Source: Cytobacillus kochii
Lineage (GTDB): Bacteria; Bacillota; Bacilli; Bacillales; Cytobacillaceae
Direction of reading: 5' to 3'
Assembly: GCF_020171845.1 (NCBI RefSeq)
Contig: NZ_JAIVAM010000002.1
Span: 1 to 64,000, forward strand
DNA length: 64,000 nt
A model generated the notes under the pieces. The model worked only from the letters and a program-made list of their open reading frames with translations, was not told where the DNA came from and made no database searches. Positions 8,299-15,945 of this stretch are shown piece after piece. Numbering within the stretch: position 1 is the stretch's first letter; each line of letters opens with the position of its first letter. A program made the position numbers and the translations under genes.

Positions 8299-8334
8299 CA
8301 AAGCCTTACTCCTTGTATAGGAGAAGGCTTTTGT
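8299..8334 (+). terminator. rho-independent terminator
   Basis: AAAGCCTT-A-CTCCT pairs with AGGAG-A-AGGCTTT and is followed by TGTT. It ends the catB-DUF3870-SLC13 module and could also end the convergent sdpI transcript. Confidence 0.85.
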
Positions 8335-8339
8335 TCTAC

Positions 8340-8978
8340 TTATATCCCTTTTTTATAGAGCACAAAAGAATAAACAGTTGGTATGATGACAATCATCACA
8401 ACTAAAATAATCATGATGAGAATCTGAGCAAAGTTGATAAATCCAGTGAGTATCATACCAAGCCCACCAATAATCCACAAATAACCGGCTAATCGATGGG
8501 TTTTATTCCAATTTTCCTCACTTGTAAGTGTCCAAGGTAGCTTGATTCCTACCGTGAAATTTTGCTTACTTTTAGGCATATAATTTCCACAAATGATGAT
8601 AATGAGTCCTACCAGAATAGGGGCAATAGATTCAATACGGATGTCATAGCCGAGTGCTTTGAATAAGGTGATGGGGACGATGATAAGCGTCATAATTGGA
8701 ATTACCCATATAATTAATTGTTTGAGTGCTTTAGCGGTATTTTCTTTCTTTGGGTCATTATTTATCATAAAAATAGTAAATAAGTGAATGGCGGCCATTA
8801 ATAGGGGCAATCCCCACACAGCAATGGCTTTGGAGGTGAAATTATCAGCTTCACCTGCTGTATTCCAGTGGATGGCGATTTGATCAGGTAAATCAGGATA
8901 TACAATCAAGCCAGGAATAATAGGAAGTAAACAAAGTAACGTCGTAATCACAAGTGTCCTATTCATTTTTCTTGTCAT
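8340..8978 (-). CDS. sdpI: SdpI-family immunity/membrane protein
   Basis: A membrane protein of about 212 residues with six predicted helices. It matches the SdpI/YhfL family: PDLPDQIAIHWNTAGEADNF (DUF1648) near the start and GNYMPKSKQNFTVGIKLPWTL with ENWNKTHRLAGYLW (SdpI domain). In Bacillus subtilis SdpI protects against the SdpC cannibalism toxin and sequesters SdpR at the membrane. The ATG at 8978 has GGAGGGAAAG upstream and overlaps the end of sdpR by 20 bases, indicating translational coupling. No sdpABC toxin genes occur in this window. Confidence 0.85.
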   Translation of the reverse strand: MTRKMNRTLVITTLLCLLPIIPGLIVYPDLPDQIAIHWNTAGEADNFTSKAIAVWGLPLLMAAIHLFTIFMINNDPKKENTAKALKQLIIWVIPIMTLIIVPITLFKALGYDIRIESIAPILVGLIIIICGNYMPKSKQNFTVGIKLPWTLTSEENWNKTHRLAGYLWIIGGLGMILTGFINFAQILIMIILVVMIVIIPTVYSFVLYKKGI

Positions 8979-9243
8979 TTTCTTTCCCTCCAAATTGTGT
9001 AAACCACAGCATAATTTCTTCAAATACGGAAATATTCAATTCGTAGTAAATGAAGTTCTTATACTTGCTTTCAAGTATAAGGTCTGCCTTTTTTAGCTGT
9101 GATAAGTGATAAGAAATGGTTGCTCCTGTCATTTCAAAATGCTTCCCAATCTCACCGGCAGATAGCTTTTTATCTTTCAGTAAGACAAGAATCTCTCTAC
9201 GCACAGGGTCTGAAAGAGCCTTAAATGTATCTGGAAACCCCAC
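8959..9243 (-). CDS. sdpR: SdpR-like ArsR-family repressor
   Basis: A 94-residue winged-helix protein: FKALSDPVRREILVLLKDKKLSAGEIGKHF, then the recognition helix region TGATISYHLSQLKKADLI. This is the ArsR pattern seen in SdpR, without metal-binding cysteines. GTG start with AAAGAGGTG upstream. In B. subtilis SdpR represses its own sdpRI operon until SdpI captures it. A 30-base perfect dyad directly upstream is the likely operator. Confidence 0.85.
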   Translation of the reverse strand: MGFPDTFKALSDPVRREILVLLKDKKLSAGEIGKHFEMTGATISYHLSQLKKADLILESKYKNFIYYELNISVFEEIMLWFTQFGGKENDKKNE

Positions 9244-9257
9244 GATAACACCTCTTT

Positions 9258-9287
9258 AATCTATTTAGAAATATCTCTAAATAGATT
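9258..9287 (-). promoter_or_regulatory. perfect dyad, probable SdpR operator
   Basis: AATCTATTTAGA and its exact complement TCTAAATAGATT are separated by 6 bases, 15 bases upstream of the sdpR start. A further half site, TTCTAAATAG, occurs at 9331-9340. The remainder of 9288-9580 holds nothing I can identify. Confidence 0.75.
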
Positions 9288-9580
9288 ATATAACATGATA
9301 TGTAAAAAATCACTATCTGTTTCGAAAAATTTCTAAATAGGTTTGCGATGGGCTCTAGGTTTAGGAATATTCATCCCCCATTATGAATGTATAGATCGTT
9401 TTGGAATGAATCATAATCGTTATATATGTGAATGTAAAAGGGGGCTATGTATCCATTCATTATTGAAAAGGAAGTGTATTAAGGAGAAGGACCTGAATAA
9501 GAAGAAGTAAAAAGGCCAAAAAATTGAGGACATACTTTGAACATCTTTAACCATATGAAATTGAAAGAAACGAAAAAAAA

Positions 9581-9625
9581 TAACACGAAAAAATGTTAAT
9601 GTTAAACCAACATTTTTTCGTGTTA
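9581..9625 (-). terminator. terminator of the copCD transcript
   Basis: TAACACGAAAAAATGTT pairs perfectly with AACATTTTTTCGTGTTA around an 11-base loop, 16 bases past the copD stop. Confidence 0.85.
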
Positions 9626-9640
9626 CAGATAGTTTCAATG

Positions 9641-10741
9641 TTAATTAACTGCGATGCTTTGTATCATTGCGAAGTATGCCATTAATACAAATAAAACAGA
9701 AGCTAAAAACGAAAGTGCAACATGTTGTTTCATTTTAAAGAGGACTAAGCTTCCACCAAGGCAGCTAAGGGCAAGGATGCCGAATATGATGCTCACTTCA
9801 GTGAAAATAAATGAAACTGAAATTCCTTCAAGTGTTCCTTGATAGAAAAGATTTAATATCGGTGCATAGCCACTATGAGCAATTAGATTGTCGATGTTCA
9901 TTGGTGGAGACTGCTCATTAAAAATACCTGTAAGGATAAAGATAATGGTTATGATAAGAAATTCTGCACGAACCCATGGCTTCGGGTTGAACGAAGACTC
10001 TTTTTTTAGGCGGTGTTTCATCCAAAACCCATTGATCAAAGCGAATACAGTTAAAGGCATAACAAAAAGCAGTTTTAGCAATAGCCCTTGACCATATGAA
10101 ACCAATAAGGCATCTTTATAATCTGTTTCAGCAGTCGTCACATTCGTTAGAAGAATACCACTTAAAACAATCAGTAAAAAGCAGATAATGGCTGTTAGAT
10201 GGAACCATTTTAGAAAAGGCAACCAACTAGTTGTTTGCCGTGAAAACCAGGATACGACGAGTAATACCCCTGCCCAAGCAGAAACGGCAATTAGATGAAG
10301 GGCATGAATTCCAATCCCATAAACTCCTTGCATACTGCCAGCATGGCTTGACCAGGCGACACCGATGGTAAGAAGGAAGAGAAGAATCATTTCTCCAATA
10401 ATGGAAACCTTTCTTTTATCCTCACCAAAAAGGGTAATGTAAAATGCCAGAACGATACAAATGATGAATGTGAAAAGCCAAGCATTCCCTACGCGGAAAC
10501 TGAGTAATATATTTTCAAAGGCAGAACCCAGCCCATCAAGTTTGGCGAGATGGGTAACTAATTGTATTAAGGGAATGAAAGATAATAAGGCAATCCCCAT
10601 TGTCGCCACTAATTGTATTGAGATGGATACTTTCACAGGTGGCTTAGAATTTGCAGGCACCCATCGTAAAATAAAGGTGCCTGCAAGAAGAGCAAAACAT
10701 AAATAGAGAAGTGCCTCACTCAAAATGGTTAGAAAAAACAT
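9641..10741 (-). CDS. copD: CopD-family copper membrane protein
   Basis: A 366-residue membrane protein with about eight or nine helices, matching the copper resistance D (CopD/YcnJ C-terminal) family. Conserved histidines lie in WSSHAGSM and GIHALHLIAVSAWAGVL. Together with the CopC-domain protein encoded 3 bases upstream it forms a split version of YcnJ, where CopC and CopD are fused. The pair is expected to bind and import copper across the membrane. The ATG lies almost directly after the copC stop, so the two are one transcript, closed by a strong hairpin. Confidence 0.85.
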   Translation of the reverse strand: MFFLTILSEALLYLCFALLAGTFILRWVPANSKPPVKVSISIQLVATMGIALLSFIPLIQLVTHLAKLDGLGSAFENILLSFRVGNAWLFTFIICIVLAFYITLFGEDKRKVSIIGEMILLFLLTIGVAWSSHAGSMQGVYGIGIHALHLIAVSAWAGVLLVVSWFSRQTTSWLPFLKWFHLTAIICFLLIVLSGILLTNVTTAETDYKDALLVSYGQGLLLKLLFVMPLTVFALINGFWMKHRLKKESSFNPKPWVRAEFLIITIIFILTGIFNEQSPPMNIDNLIAHSGYAPILNLFYQGTLEGISVSFIFTEVSIIFGILALSCLGGSLVLFKMKQHVALSFLASVLFVLMAYFAMIQSIAVN

Positions 10742-10744
10742 CGA

Positions 10745-11302
10745 TTATTTTTTCCTTTTTAATAAGATGATGGCAATAATCGCAACAATGGCAACAAGAA
10801 TGATACCAATCAATAACCCGTTTGAGTTTGATTCCGTTTCATCCGCTGTGTCGTTGGATGGTGTTGTCTCGTCTTCTTCTACAGTTGGCTCCTCATTTTC
10901 TGTAGATGGAGCCATTTCCGCTGTATCTTCTTCTACCTCTTCTTCAGGAACATTGACTTCAAAGCCATAAGATTCTTGCATAATATGACCATCTACTCCG
11001 ATGATTTCCCAGCTTACCGTATAATTACCGTTAGCGATTGGTTCAGAAAAAGTAGCAATTAACTCATCTTCATTAACAGTGATGTCACTCGCCTCGACTA
11101 CTTCTCCTTCACTATTTTCAATTTGCAAAGAAGCGTTATCTTCTATAACAGTGTCAAAATATAATTGAATCGTATCAATTGATTCTGTAACAGTCGCACC
11201 ATCTTCAGGGTTTGAACCATCTAAATGAGTATGTGCAAATGCGGTATTGGTGCTAATAAATAAACATGTCACTACGAACAGTAGCATAGATAATTTTTTC
11301 AT
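10745..11302 (-). CDS. copC: CopC-domain copper-binding protein, membrane-anchored
   Basis: About 185 residues. A signal peptide ends AFA (residues 21-23), so the mature protein begins with His24 in HTH, which suits the N-terminal histidine copper site of CopC. DGHIMQESYGFEV supplies the second conserved histidine region. After the CopC domain comes an acidic Glu/Thr-rich linker, then a C-terminal membrane helix and KRKK anchor. The ATG at 11302 has GGAGG 7 bases upstream; a longer frame to 11362 lacks one. It probably delivers copper to the CopD partner. No CsoR or Cop operator was recognised upstream; 11303-11699 holds nothing else clear. Confidence 0.85.
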   Translation of the reverse strand: MKKLSMLLFVVTCLFISTNTAFAHTHLDGSNPEDGATVTESIDTIQLYFDTVIEDNASLQIENSEGEVVEASDITVNEDELIATFSEPIANGNYTVSWEIIGVDGHIMQESYGFEVNVPEEEVEEDTAEMAPSTENEEPTVEEDETTPSNDTADETESNSNGLLIGIILVAIVAIIAIILLKRKK

Positions 11303-11715
11303 ATCATGACCTCCAAAACTTTTTTTCGTAATTAGCGTACTAAATTGAGAAAGGAGATACAACCTTTTACCTGTGTACGATTGGTGTCGTTTTTGTGAAT
11401 TTCTAAAATACTGTTATGACTAAACAGTCTCTTAAGTAGCGAAAGGCGGCCCCTTCACTTAACAATTAAACACAATCAATTAAAAAAGAGAACACCACTG
11501 TAGAAAAAATGTTAGATTCATGACATTAATGTGTAGAAAATATGGAATTTGTATGTAAATATCCTGTATCTAATTACCTTAGGTTGAACGTCGAATCCGT
11601 TTTATCTTTCCATAAATCCCTCATATATATTTCTCGCCAATTAAAAATATTGTTCTTATCATCTTTTGTCGTTAAAATCTAAATGATAAAAATATTTACA
11701 AAAGGAGAAAAGTTA

Positions 11716-12132
11716 ATGAATCGAGTAGATGTAGCTTATTCACTGATTGTCGACGAAAACGAAGAAAATATCTTGATGGTAAAGAATATTAAACATAATA
11801 ATTGGTCCCCACCTGGTGGAGGGGTAGAGAAAGGCGAAACATTGTTAGAGGCAGCAATTAGAGAAACAAAGGAAGAAACAGGTTTGGATATTGCACTTGG
11901 CGATATTGTCTCAATTAATGAAGCCTTTATGGAAAAGGAAAATTTTCATGCGATTTTCTTTACTTTTAAGGCGAAAATCATTGGTGGAGAGATTGAAATA
12001 AATGATAGGGAGACGATAGAAGAGGTGAAATGGATGAGTATCGCAGAAGCGGAAACTTGGATGCCTTATCATCAAAAGGGTATTCATTATTTATTAAAAC
12101 AATCTGCCCTTTATTATTTTGAGGGAAATTAG
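11716..12132 (+). CDS. Nudix hydrolase
   Basis: A protein of 138 residues with a complete Nudix box, GGVEKGETLLEAAIRETKEE followed by TGL, matching Gx5Ex7REUxEExGU. The N-terminal strand (VDVAYSLIVDENEENILMVK) is typical of the fold. It hydrolyses a nucleoside diphosphate linked to some moiety; the substrate is unknown. The ATG at 11716 follows AAAGGAG at a distance of 9; an upstream in-frame ATG at 11683 precedes that site and is not used. The end lies close before the DUF3888 gene. Confidence 0.88.
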   Translation: MNRVDVAYSLIVDENEENILMVKNIKHNNWSPPGGGVEKGETLLEAAIRETKEETGLDIALGDIVSINEAFMEKENFHAIFFTFKAKIIGGEIEINDRETIEEVKWMSIAEAETWMPYHQKGIHYLLKQSALYYFEGN

Positions 12133-12187
12133 TTTTCGTATAAAACGATCTCCATTAGCAAAAAATGTTAAAAAGGAGATGTTTTTC

Positions 12188-12646
12188 ATGAGAAAATTCG
12201 CCATTTTTCTGCTTATATATTTACTTGCTTGCCATGTATGTCTGGAGAAGGTACATGCTGAAGAATATAAACAACATGATGCCAAAGATAAGGAACAAGT
12301 GGTAGACCATTTTGTATTAGCTATATTGAATGATGAGGTAAGGAATGCAGTAAATGATTATTATCAAAAGGATACTGTGATCCAATTTGACTGGCAAGCA
12401 AAAGACTATAACGTTGTTGAAATGAAGCAATGGAAGAAAGGTAATGAACTGGGACATTCTTTTCTGATTAGTTTAACGGTATTGCCATATGATAATAATA
12501 AGTCTAGTCAATTGGGTGTTGATACAATTACTTTTGGCATTTCGCCTCAATCCTTAAACACACAGAAAAACAATAAGAGCTTAGCATCTACGGAAGTTGA
12601 GTTATTAGATTATAAGCATAGAGAGGCTGTGTATAAGGGGAGTTAG
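12188..12646 (+). CDS. secreted DUF3888-type protein
   Basis: A protein of about 152 residues with a signal peptide (RKFAIFLLIYLLACHVCLEKVHA) and a mature part containing FVLAILNDEVRNAVNDYYQKD, the pattern of DUF3888 proteins common in the Bacillus cereus group and relatives. Function unknown; probably released or surface attached. The ATG at 12188 has AAGGAG about 9 bases upstream. A frameshifted small membrane gene follows 24 bases later. Confidence 0.7.
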   Translation: MRKFAIFLLIYLLACHVCLEKVHAEEYKQHDAKDKEQVVDHFVLAILNDEVRNAVNDYYQKDTVIQFDWQAKDYNVVEMKQWKKGNELGHSFLISLTVLPYDNNKSSQLGVDTITFGISPQSLNTQKNNKSLASTEVELLDYKHREAVYKGS

Positions 12647-12670
12647 TTCAATGGAAGAGAGGAGATTGGG

Positions 12671-12888
12671 TTGAAAGAGATATCTAGAGTGGTCGGGTTC
12701 ATAGCGGGATTAATAAGTATGATAATTTGGGGATGTTTACTTTTTTTAACCCTTATTCTTCTGACTTTGTAGGAATAGGTACAGCCTTATTAACCTTCTT
12801 CTTGTTGGCGCTCCCTGCTTTGTTCATTATTATATTTATTAAGTTCTCGAATCATTTCTTCATGCTCATTGCTGTTATTTTACATTAA
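12671..12888 (+). pseudogene. small membrane protein, frameshifted in a T run
   Basis: TTG at 12671 with GAGAGGAG upstream opens a frame (KEISRVVGFIAGLISMIIWG, then CLLF) that stops at 12770. Adding one T to the seven-T run at 12741-12747 restores a continuous two-helix protein of about 72 residues running through NPYSSDFVGIGTALLTF to the TAA at 12886-12888. The restored junction is smooth, so either a one-base deletion or a homopolymer read error is likely. Family not recognised. Confidence 0.65.
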
Positions 12889-12959
12889 AAGTCGATGTGG
12901 TATTCATGTAGGATAAAAGACTGAACAGAAACAGAATTAACTGTTTTCGGAAATCATAA

Positions 12960-13127
12960 AGATTCGAAAATGCGCCTCAATTATTAACGACAGGCTGGTC
13001 AATTGACTTATCGGATAGTAATAATGAAGTAGCTGCACACGCCCATTCATCTGTAAACTTACCAATAACTGAACAATGGGCAATACTTCTATACACTAAT
13101 GAAAACTATTTGACACTATCATATTAA
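12960..13127 (+). pseudogene. C-terminal gene remnant of unknown family
   Basis: Fifty-five codons open after a stop at 12957, without a usable start, encode a balanced segment including GWSIDLSDSNNEV and ITEQWAILLYTNENYLTLSY. A strong terminator follows 15 bases after the stop. This suggests the end of a once longer gene. I do not recognise the family. Confidence 0.35.
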
Positions 13128-13142
13128 ATATTAAAAATGAAG

Positions 13143-13175
13143 AAATAGTTCTGTTTATTCAGGACTATTTTTCTT
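13143..13175 (+). terminator. rho-independent terminator
   Basis: AAATAGT-T-CTG pairs with CAG-G-ACTATTT around TTTATT, with T-rich sequence after. Confidence 0.75.
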
Positions 13176-13451
13176 ATAATTTAACTATTAATGTAAATAT
13201 AAAAAGATAGTTACCTCTACTTATTGTTAAGCCAAACTGGTATTCTGATATTTGTATTGAAGGGAAAATACCTTAGTAGGGGTTTTGTAATGAAATTAAA
13301 TAATAATGTAGATTTATATTGAAGTAACGTGTGTTTCGATGCTTACGAAGGTTAAATTCTTTGTTGGTTGTCCATTGTATAGTTTTTTATTTAATAATAT
13401 ACACTTTACATTAATATATAATGTGCAAAAAATGTAAAATAACATGTAGGA

Positions 13452-13484
13452 AGCCCTATAAAAAGAATGAACCCTGATAGGGCT
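13452..13484. other. hairpin in the Rgg upstream region
   Basis: AGCCCTAT pairs with ATAGGGCT around a 17-base loop, without a T run. The AT-rich stretch 13176-13690 holds this hairpin and a 31-codon open frame (13520-13615, no ribosome binding site) but no clear gene. Confidence 0.4.
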
Positions 13485-13690
13485 CTAGGAGAAAATAGTA
13501 TTAAATCTATAAAGTAGTAATGATGCTTCTCGCACCGATAATTACTGTTATGCCCAAGCTAGTTGTGAGTAATTTGAAGATAATTTTTAACAATTTACAT
13601 ACCACCTTTGTATGAATTTATTCCTAATAATGATAATATAAATAAATAATAATTCCTGTTTTTTTTCATATATGAAAATCGGAGGATACT

Positions 13691-14551
13691 ATGAATAAAA
13701 TTGGTCATGTATTTAGAACCATACGGCTGGCAAAAAACCTCTCATTAAAAGATATAGCACAAGGAGATATTAGTGTCTCATTTTTATCAAAATTTGAACG
13801 TGATGAATCAGATATTTCTCTTTCTAAGTTTTATTCATTACTTAATAAGATGAATATAACATTAGAAGAATTTCGTTTTATTGCAAATGATTACAAACTT
13901 ATGGAACACGAAGTAATGTTAGATAACGTAAGATCTGCGTATGAAAGTAATAATATTATTTTATTAGAAACCCTTAAAAAAAAGGAATTAGCAAAATATA
14001 GTGAAACCAAAAGAAATACATATAAACTTAACTCAATAATGATTAGTGCCTTAGTTTGTGATTTGAGAAATCAATACGATATATCAGCCGAAGATAAAAC
14101 ATATTTGAGTGATTATTTGCTGTCTGTTGAAACATGGGGTTATTATGAAAATATTTTATTTGGGAATTCTTTGAGTATATTAACACTTGATTCAGTTATT
14201 TTGTTTTCGAAAGAGATACTTAAAAGGTCTAAACTTTATATGAATTTAAATGTAAATAGAGATGAAGTTGTAGGTATATTGTTAAATGCAACTGTTTTTT
14301 GTATTGAAGGCAACAGAATTTCAGAATCATTATATTTTATCAAGATAGTAGATGAAATGCTTGAAAATAAAGTCCTATATTTTGAGAAAACCAAACTATT
14401 ATTCTTAAAAGGTTTGTACGATATAAAAACACAGAAAAAAGAAAAAGGAATTGAAAAATGTAAAAGTGCAATACAAATTATGCATGATTTAGGTTCAATC
14501 CTATTAGCAGTAAACCACGAAGAATATTTAGAGAAGTTTTTAGAACATTAG
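13691..14551 (+). CDS. Rgg/GadR/MutR-type transcriptional regulator
   Basis: A protein of 286 residues. The N-terminal XRE helix-turn-helix (about residues 4-60) is followed by a helical, TPR-like C-terminal region (LLFLKGLYDIKTQKKEKGIE) as in Rgg regulators, which sense short secreted peptides. CGGAGG lies 5 bases before the ATG. The gene stands alone in very AT-rich DNA (poorer in GC than its neighbours), which suggests acquisition. No obvious partner peptide gene with a good ribosome binding site was found. Confidence 0.8.
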   Translation: MNKIGHVFRTIRLAKNLSLKDIAQGDISVSFLSKFERDESDISLSKFYSLLNKMNITLEEFRFIANDYKLMEHEVMLDNVRSAYESNNIILLETLKKKELAKYSETKRNTYKLNSIMISALVCDLRNQYDISAEDKTYLSDYLLSVETWGYYENILFGNSLSILTLDSVILFSKEILKRSKLYMNLNVNRDEVVGILLNATVFCIEGNRISESLYFIKIVDEMLENKVLYFEKTKLLFLKGLYDIKTQKKEKGIEKCKSAIQIMHDLGSILLAVNHEEYLEKFLEH

Positions 14552-14650
14552 TGTTTTCAAATATGACATGAATTTATCCTACCTAGAAAATTGAGTTAAA
14601 ATATTGAATAAATAAAACTCATACTATACCAAGTAGGGAGGTAAAAAAAT

Positions 14651-14734
14651 ATATTAAACTCATTTTTAAGTGGAAATAAGAAACTCAATTCAAATATAGA
14701 AAGATGGACTCGTTATGTCACAGAGATTGAATGA
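14651..14734 (+). other. short open frame with ATA in start position
   Basis: AGGGAGGT at 14635-14642 is followed after 8 bases by ATA at 14651, opening 27 codons (ILNSFLSGNKKLNSNIERWT and on to EIE) that end at a TGA overlapping the next gene. Either ATA is used as a start, or ATG mutated. The frame and the following 69-residue gene may be one broken coding sequence. Confidence 0.4.
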
Positions 14735-14924
14735 AAAGGAATTAGATGCCGTTATTGATATTCTTAAGGATGTTGTAAATGTTCATAAAACGTTGTTTGA
14801 TGATTTACGACCAATGCAAGAGGAGAACCCTAATCATCAGATGTTTTTGTTGCAGAAGGAAAAAGTGGAGTTTTATCAGACGATTATCCAGAAGTTAAAT
14901 CAGCAACATAGAAAAGTGAATTGA
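14715..14924 (+). CDS. small hypothetical helical protein
   Basis: Sixty-nine residues, highly charged and predicted all-helical, with PNHQMFLLQKEKVEFYQTII in the middle. No signal peptide or membrane segment. The ATG at 14715 has no proper ribosome binding site of its own; it may depend on translation of the overlapping upstream frame (from 14651) or be the 3' part of a frameshifted gene. A strong terminator follows. Family not recognised. Confidence 0.55.
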   Translation: MSQRLNEKELDAVIDILKDVVNVHKTLFDDLRPMQEENPNHQMFLLQKEKVEFYQTIIQKLNQQHRKVN

Positions 14925-14961
14925 TGTTCGGTAGCTAGTCAAATGAATCTGTCTTCATTGA

Positions 14962-14998
14962 AGAACCACACAAATCTTGTGTGGTTCCCTTTTTTTCC
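14962..14998 (+). terminator. rho-independent terminator
   Basis: GAACCACACAA pairs with TTGTGTGGTTC around ATC and is followed by CC and a seven-T run. The next 500 bases (15000-15520) contain no gene I can support. Confidence 0.92.
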
Positions 14999-15524
14999 TT
15001 TATCCATCCGGTTATGACTGTGTCATGACTGTTTTGGTGATTAAATTTATTTCCTCTTTAATAATGTAAAATGACAATACTTTTCAACTTTGTTGTCCAC
15101 GTGCTTTTGTCAGGACTTTTAAAAGTGAATAAAGTTCTAGCCAGTTGGTTTGTGGCATGTTGTAGCCAAGCGTTTTCGCTATATGTTTCCTTTGTTAAGA
15201 GTTTTTTCCACTGTACTTATATAGAACCGGTTATATCAATGGTACCTACAATCAAGATAAGGACTCCTTTGAGTAAAGTATATTGAACATGGAGCTGCTT
15301 TTAATAGGTTAAATTGAGTTCATGCATGAGCACTTTCTTTGTCCAATCCTAGTAAAAACAAGGTTATTCTGTTAATGTTCTTACTATTCGAACCGTCCGT
15401 TAAGCTTCGTATGTCCTCTTCTCTATTATAAAATCTTTCAGATGTTAATTAAGGTAATTTTATTTCATTTTACTTCTACCAGTTAAATGTCTAATATTAA
15501 GTTAATTAGGAAAGGGATGAAGCT

Positions 15525-15905
15525 ATGCATTCATTAGTTTTTCAAGAAAAATGGGCCTCTACCTTATCGGAAAAGGACCGTAAAGAGATTGAGGGGATTT
15601 ATAGTCAATCTGTTCCTCATCTACATAAGGGAATGATTGGTTTTACCTCTATTTGGCAAGCAAAAAATCACCGAGAGGACTTATTGATTTCGGTACTGAT
15701 TCAAAATACAACGAAAGAAGCCTTTGTTTTAGAGCATACTGCTGTGTCTTATTTAGCCGAGGATGGAACCTCACTTGCTCAACATATTTTTACAACGAAT
15801 CAAATACTTGTTGAGCCAAATACGTCAATGCCATGGACGTTTATATTTCCGGGTGCGGGGGATGTATTAGAAAGAGGCGCGGGAAGGTTAGTTTTAGTAG
15901 ATTAA
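15525..15905 (+). CDS. SLAP-domain protein
   Basis: A protein of 126 residues that matches the SLAP domain associated with S-layer/accessory Sec systems in Bacillus: LVFQEKWASTLSEKDRKEIE at the start, WQAKNHREDLLISVLIQNTT in the middle and TSMPWTFIFP near the end. No signal peptide, so it is cytosolic by itself. AAAGGGATG precedes the ATG. No secA2 or S-layer gene is nearby in this window. A shared terminator separates it from the convergent phosphatase gene. Confidence 0.7.
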   Translation: MHSLVFQEKWASTLSEKDRKEIEGIYSQSVPHLHKGMIGFTSIWQAKNHREDLLISVLIQNTTKEAFVLEHTAVSYLAEDGTSLAQHIFTTNQILVEPNTSMPWTFIFPGAGDVLERGAGRLVLVD

Positions 15906-15906
15906 A

Positions 15907-15940
15907 AAGCCATCTCCAACTGATTGGAGATGGCTTGTTT
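15907..15940. terminator. bidirectional terminator
   Basis: AAGCCATCTCCA pairs with TGGAGATGGCTT around six bases, with A-rich sequence on one side and GTTT on the other, between convergent genes. Confidence 0.9.
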
Positions 15941-15945
15941 CATTT

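Noticed and set aside
15071-15286. 71-codon plus-strand frame
   Set aside because: No ribosome binding site and no protein-like pattern; lies in a non-coding AT-rich gap.
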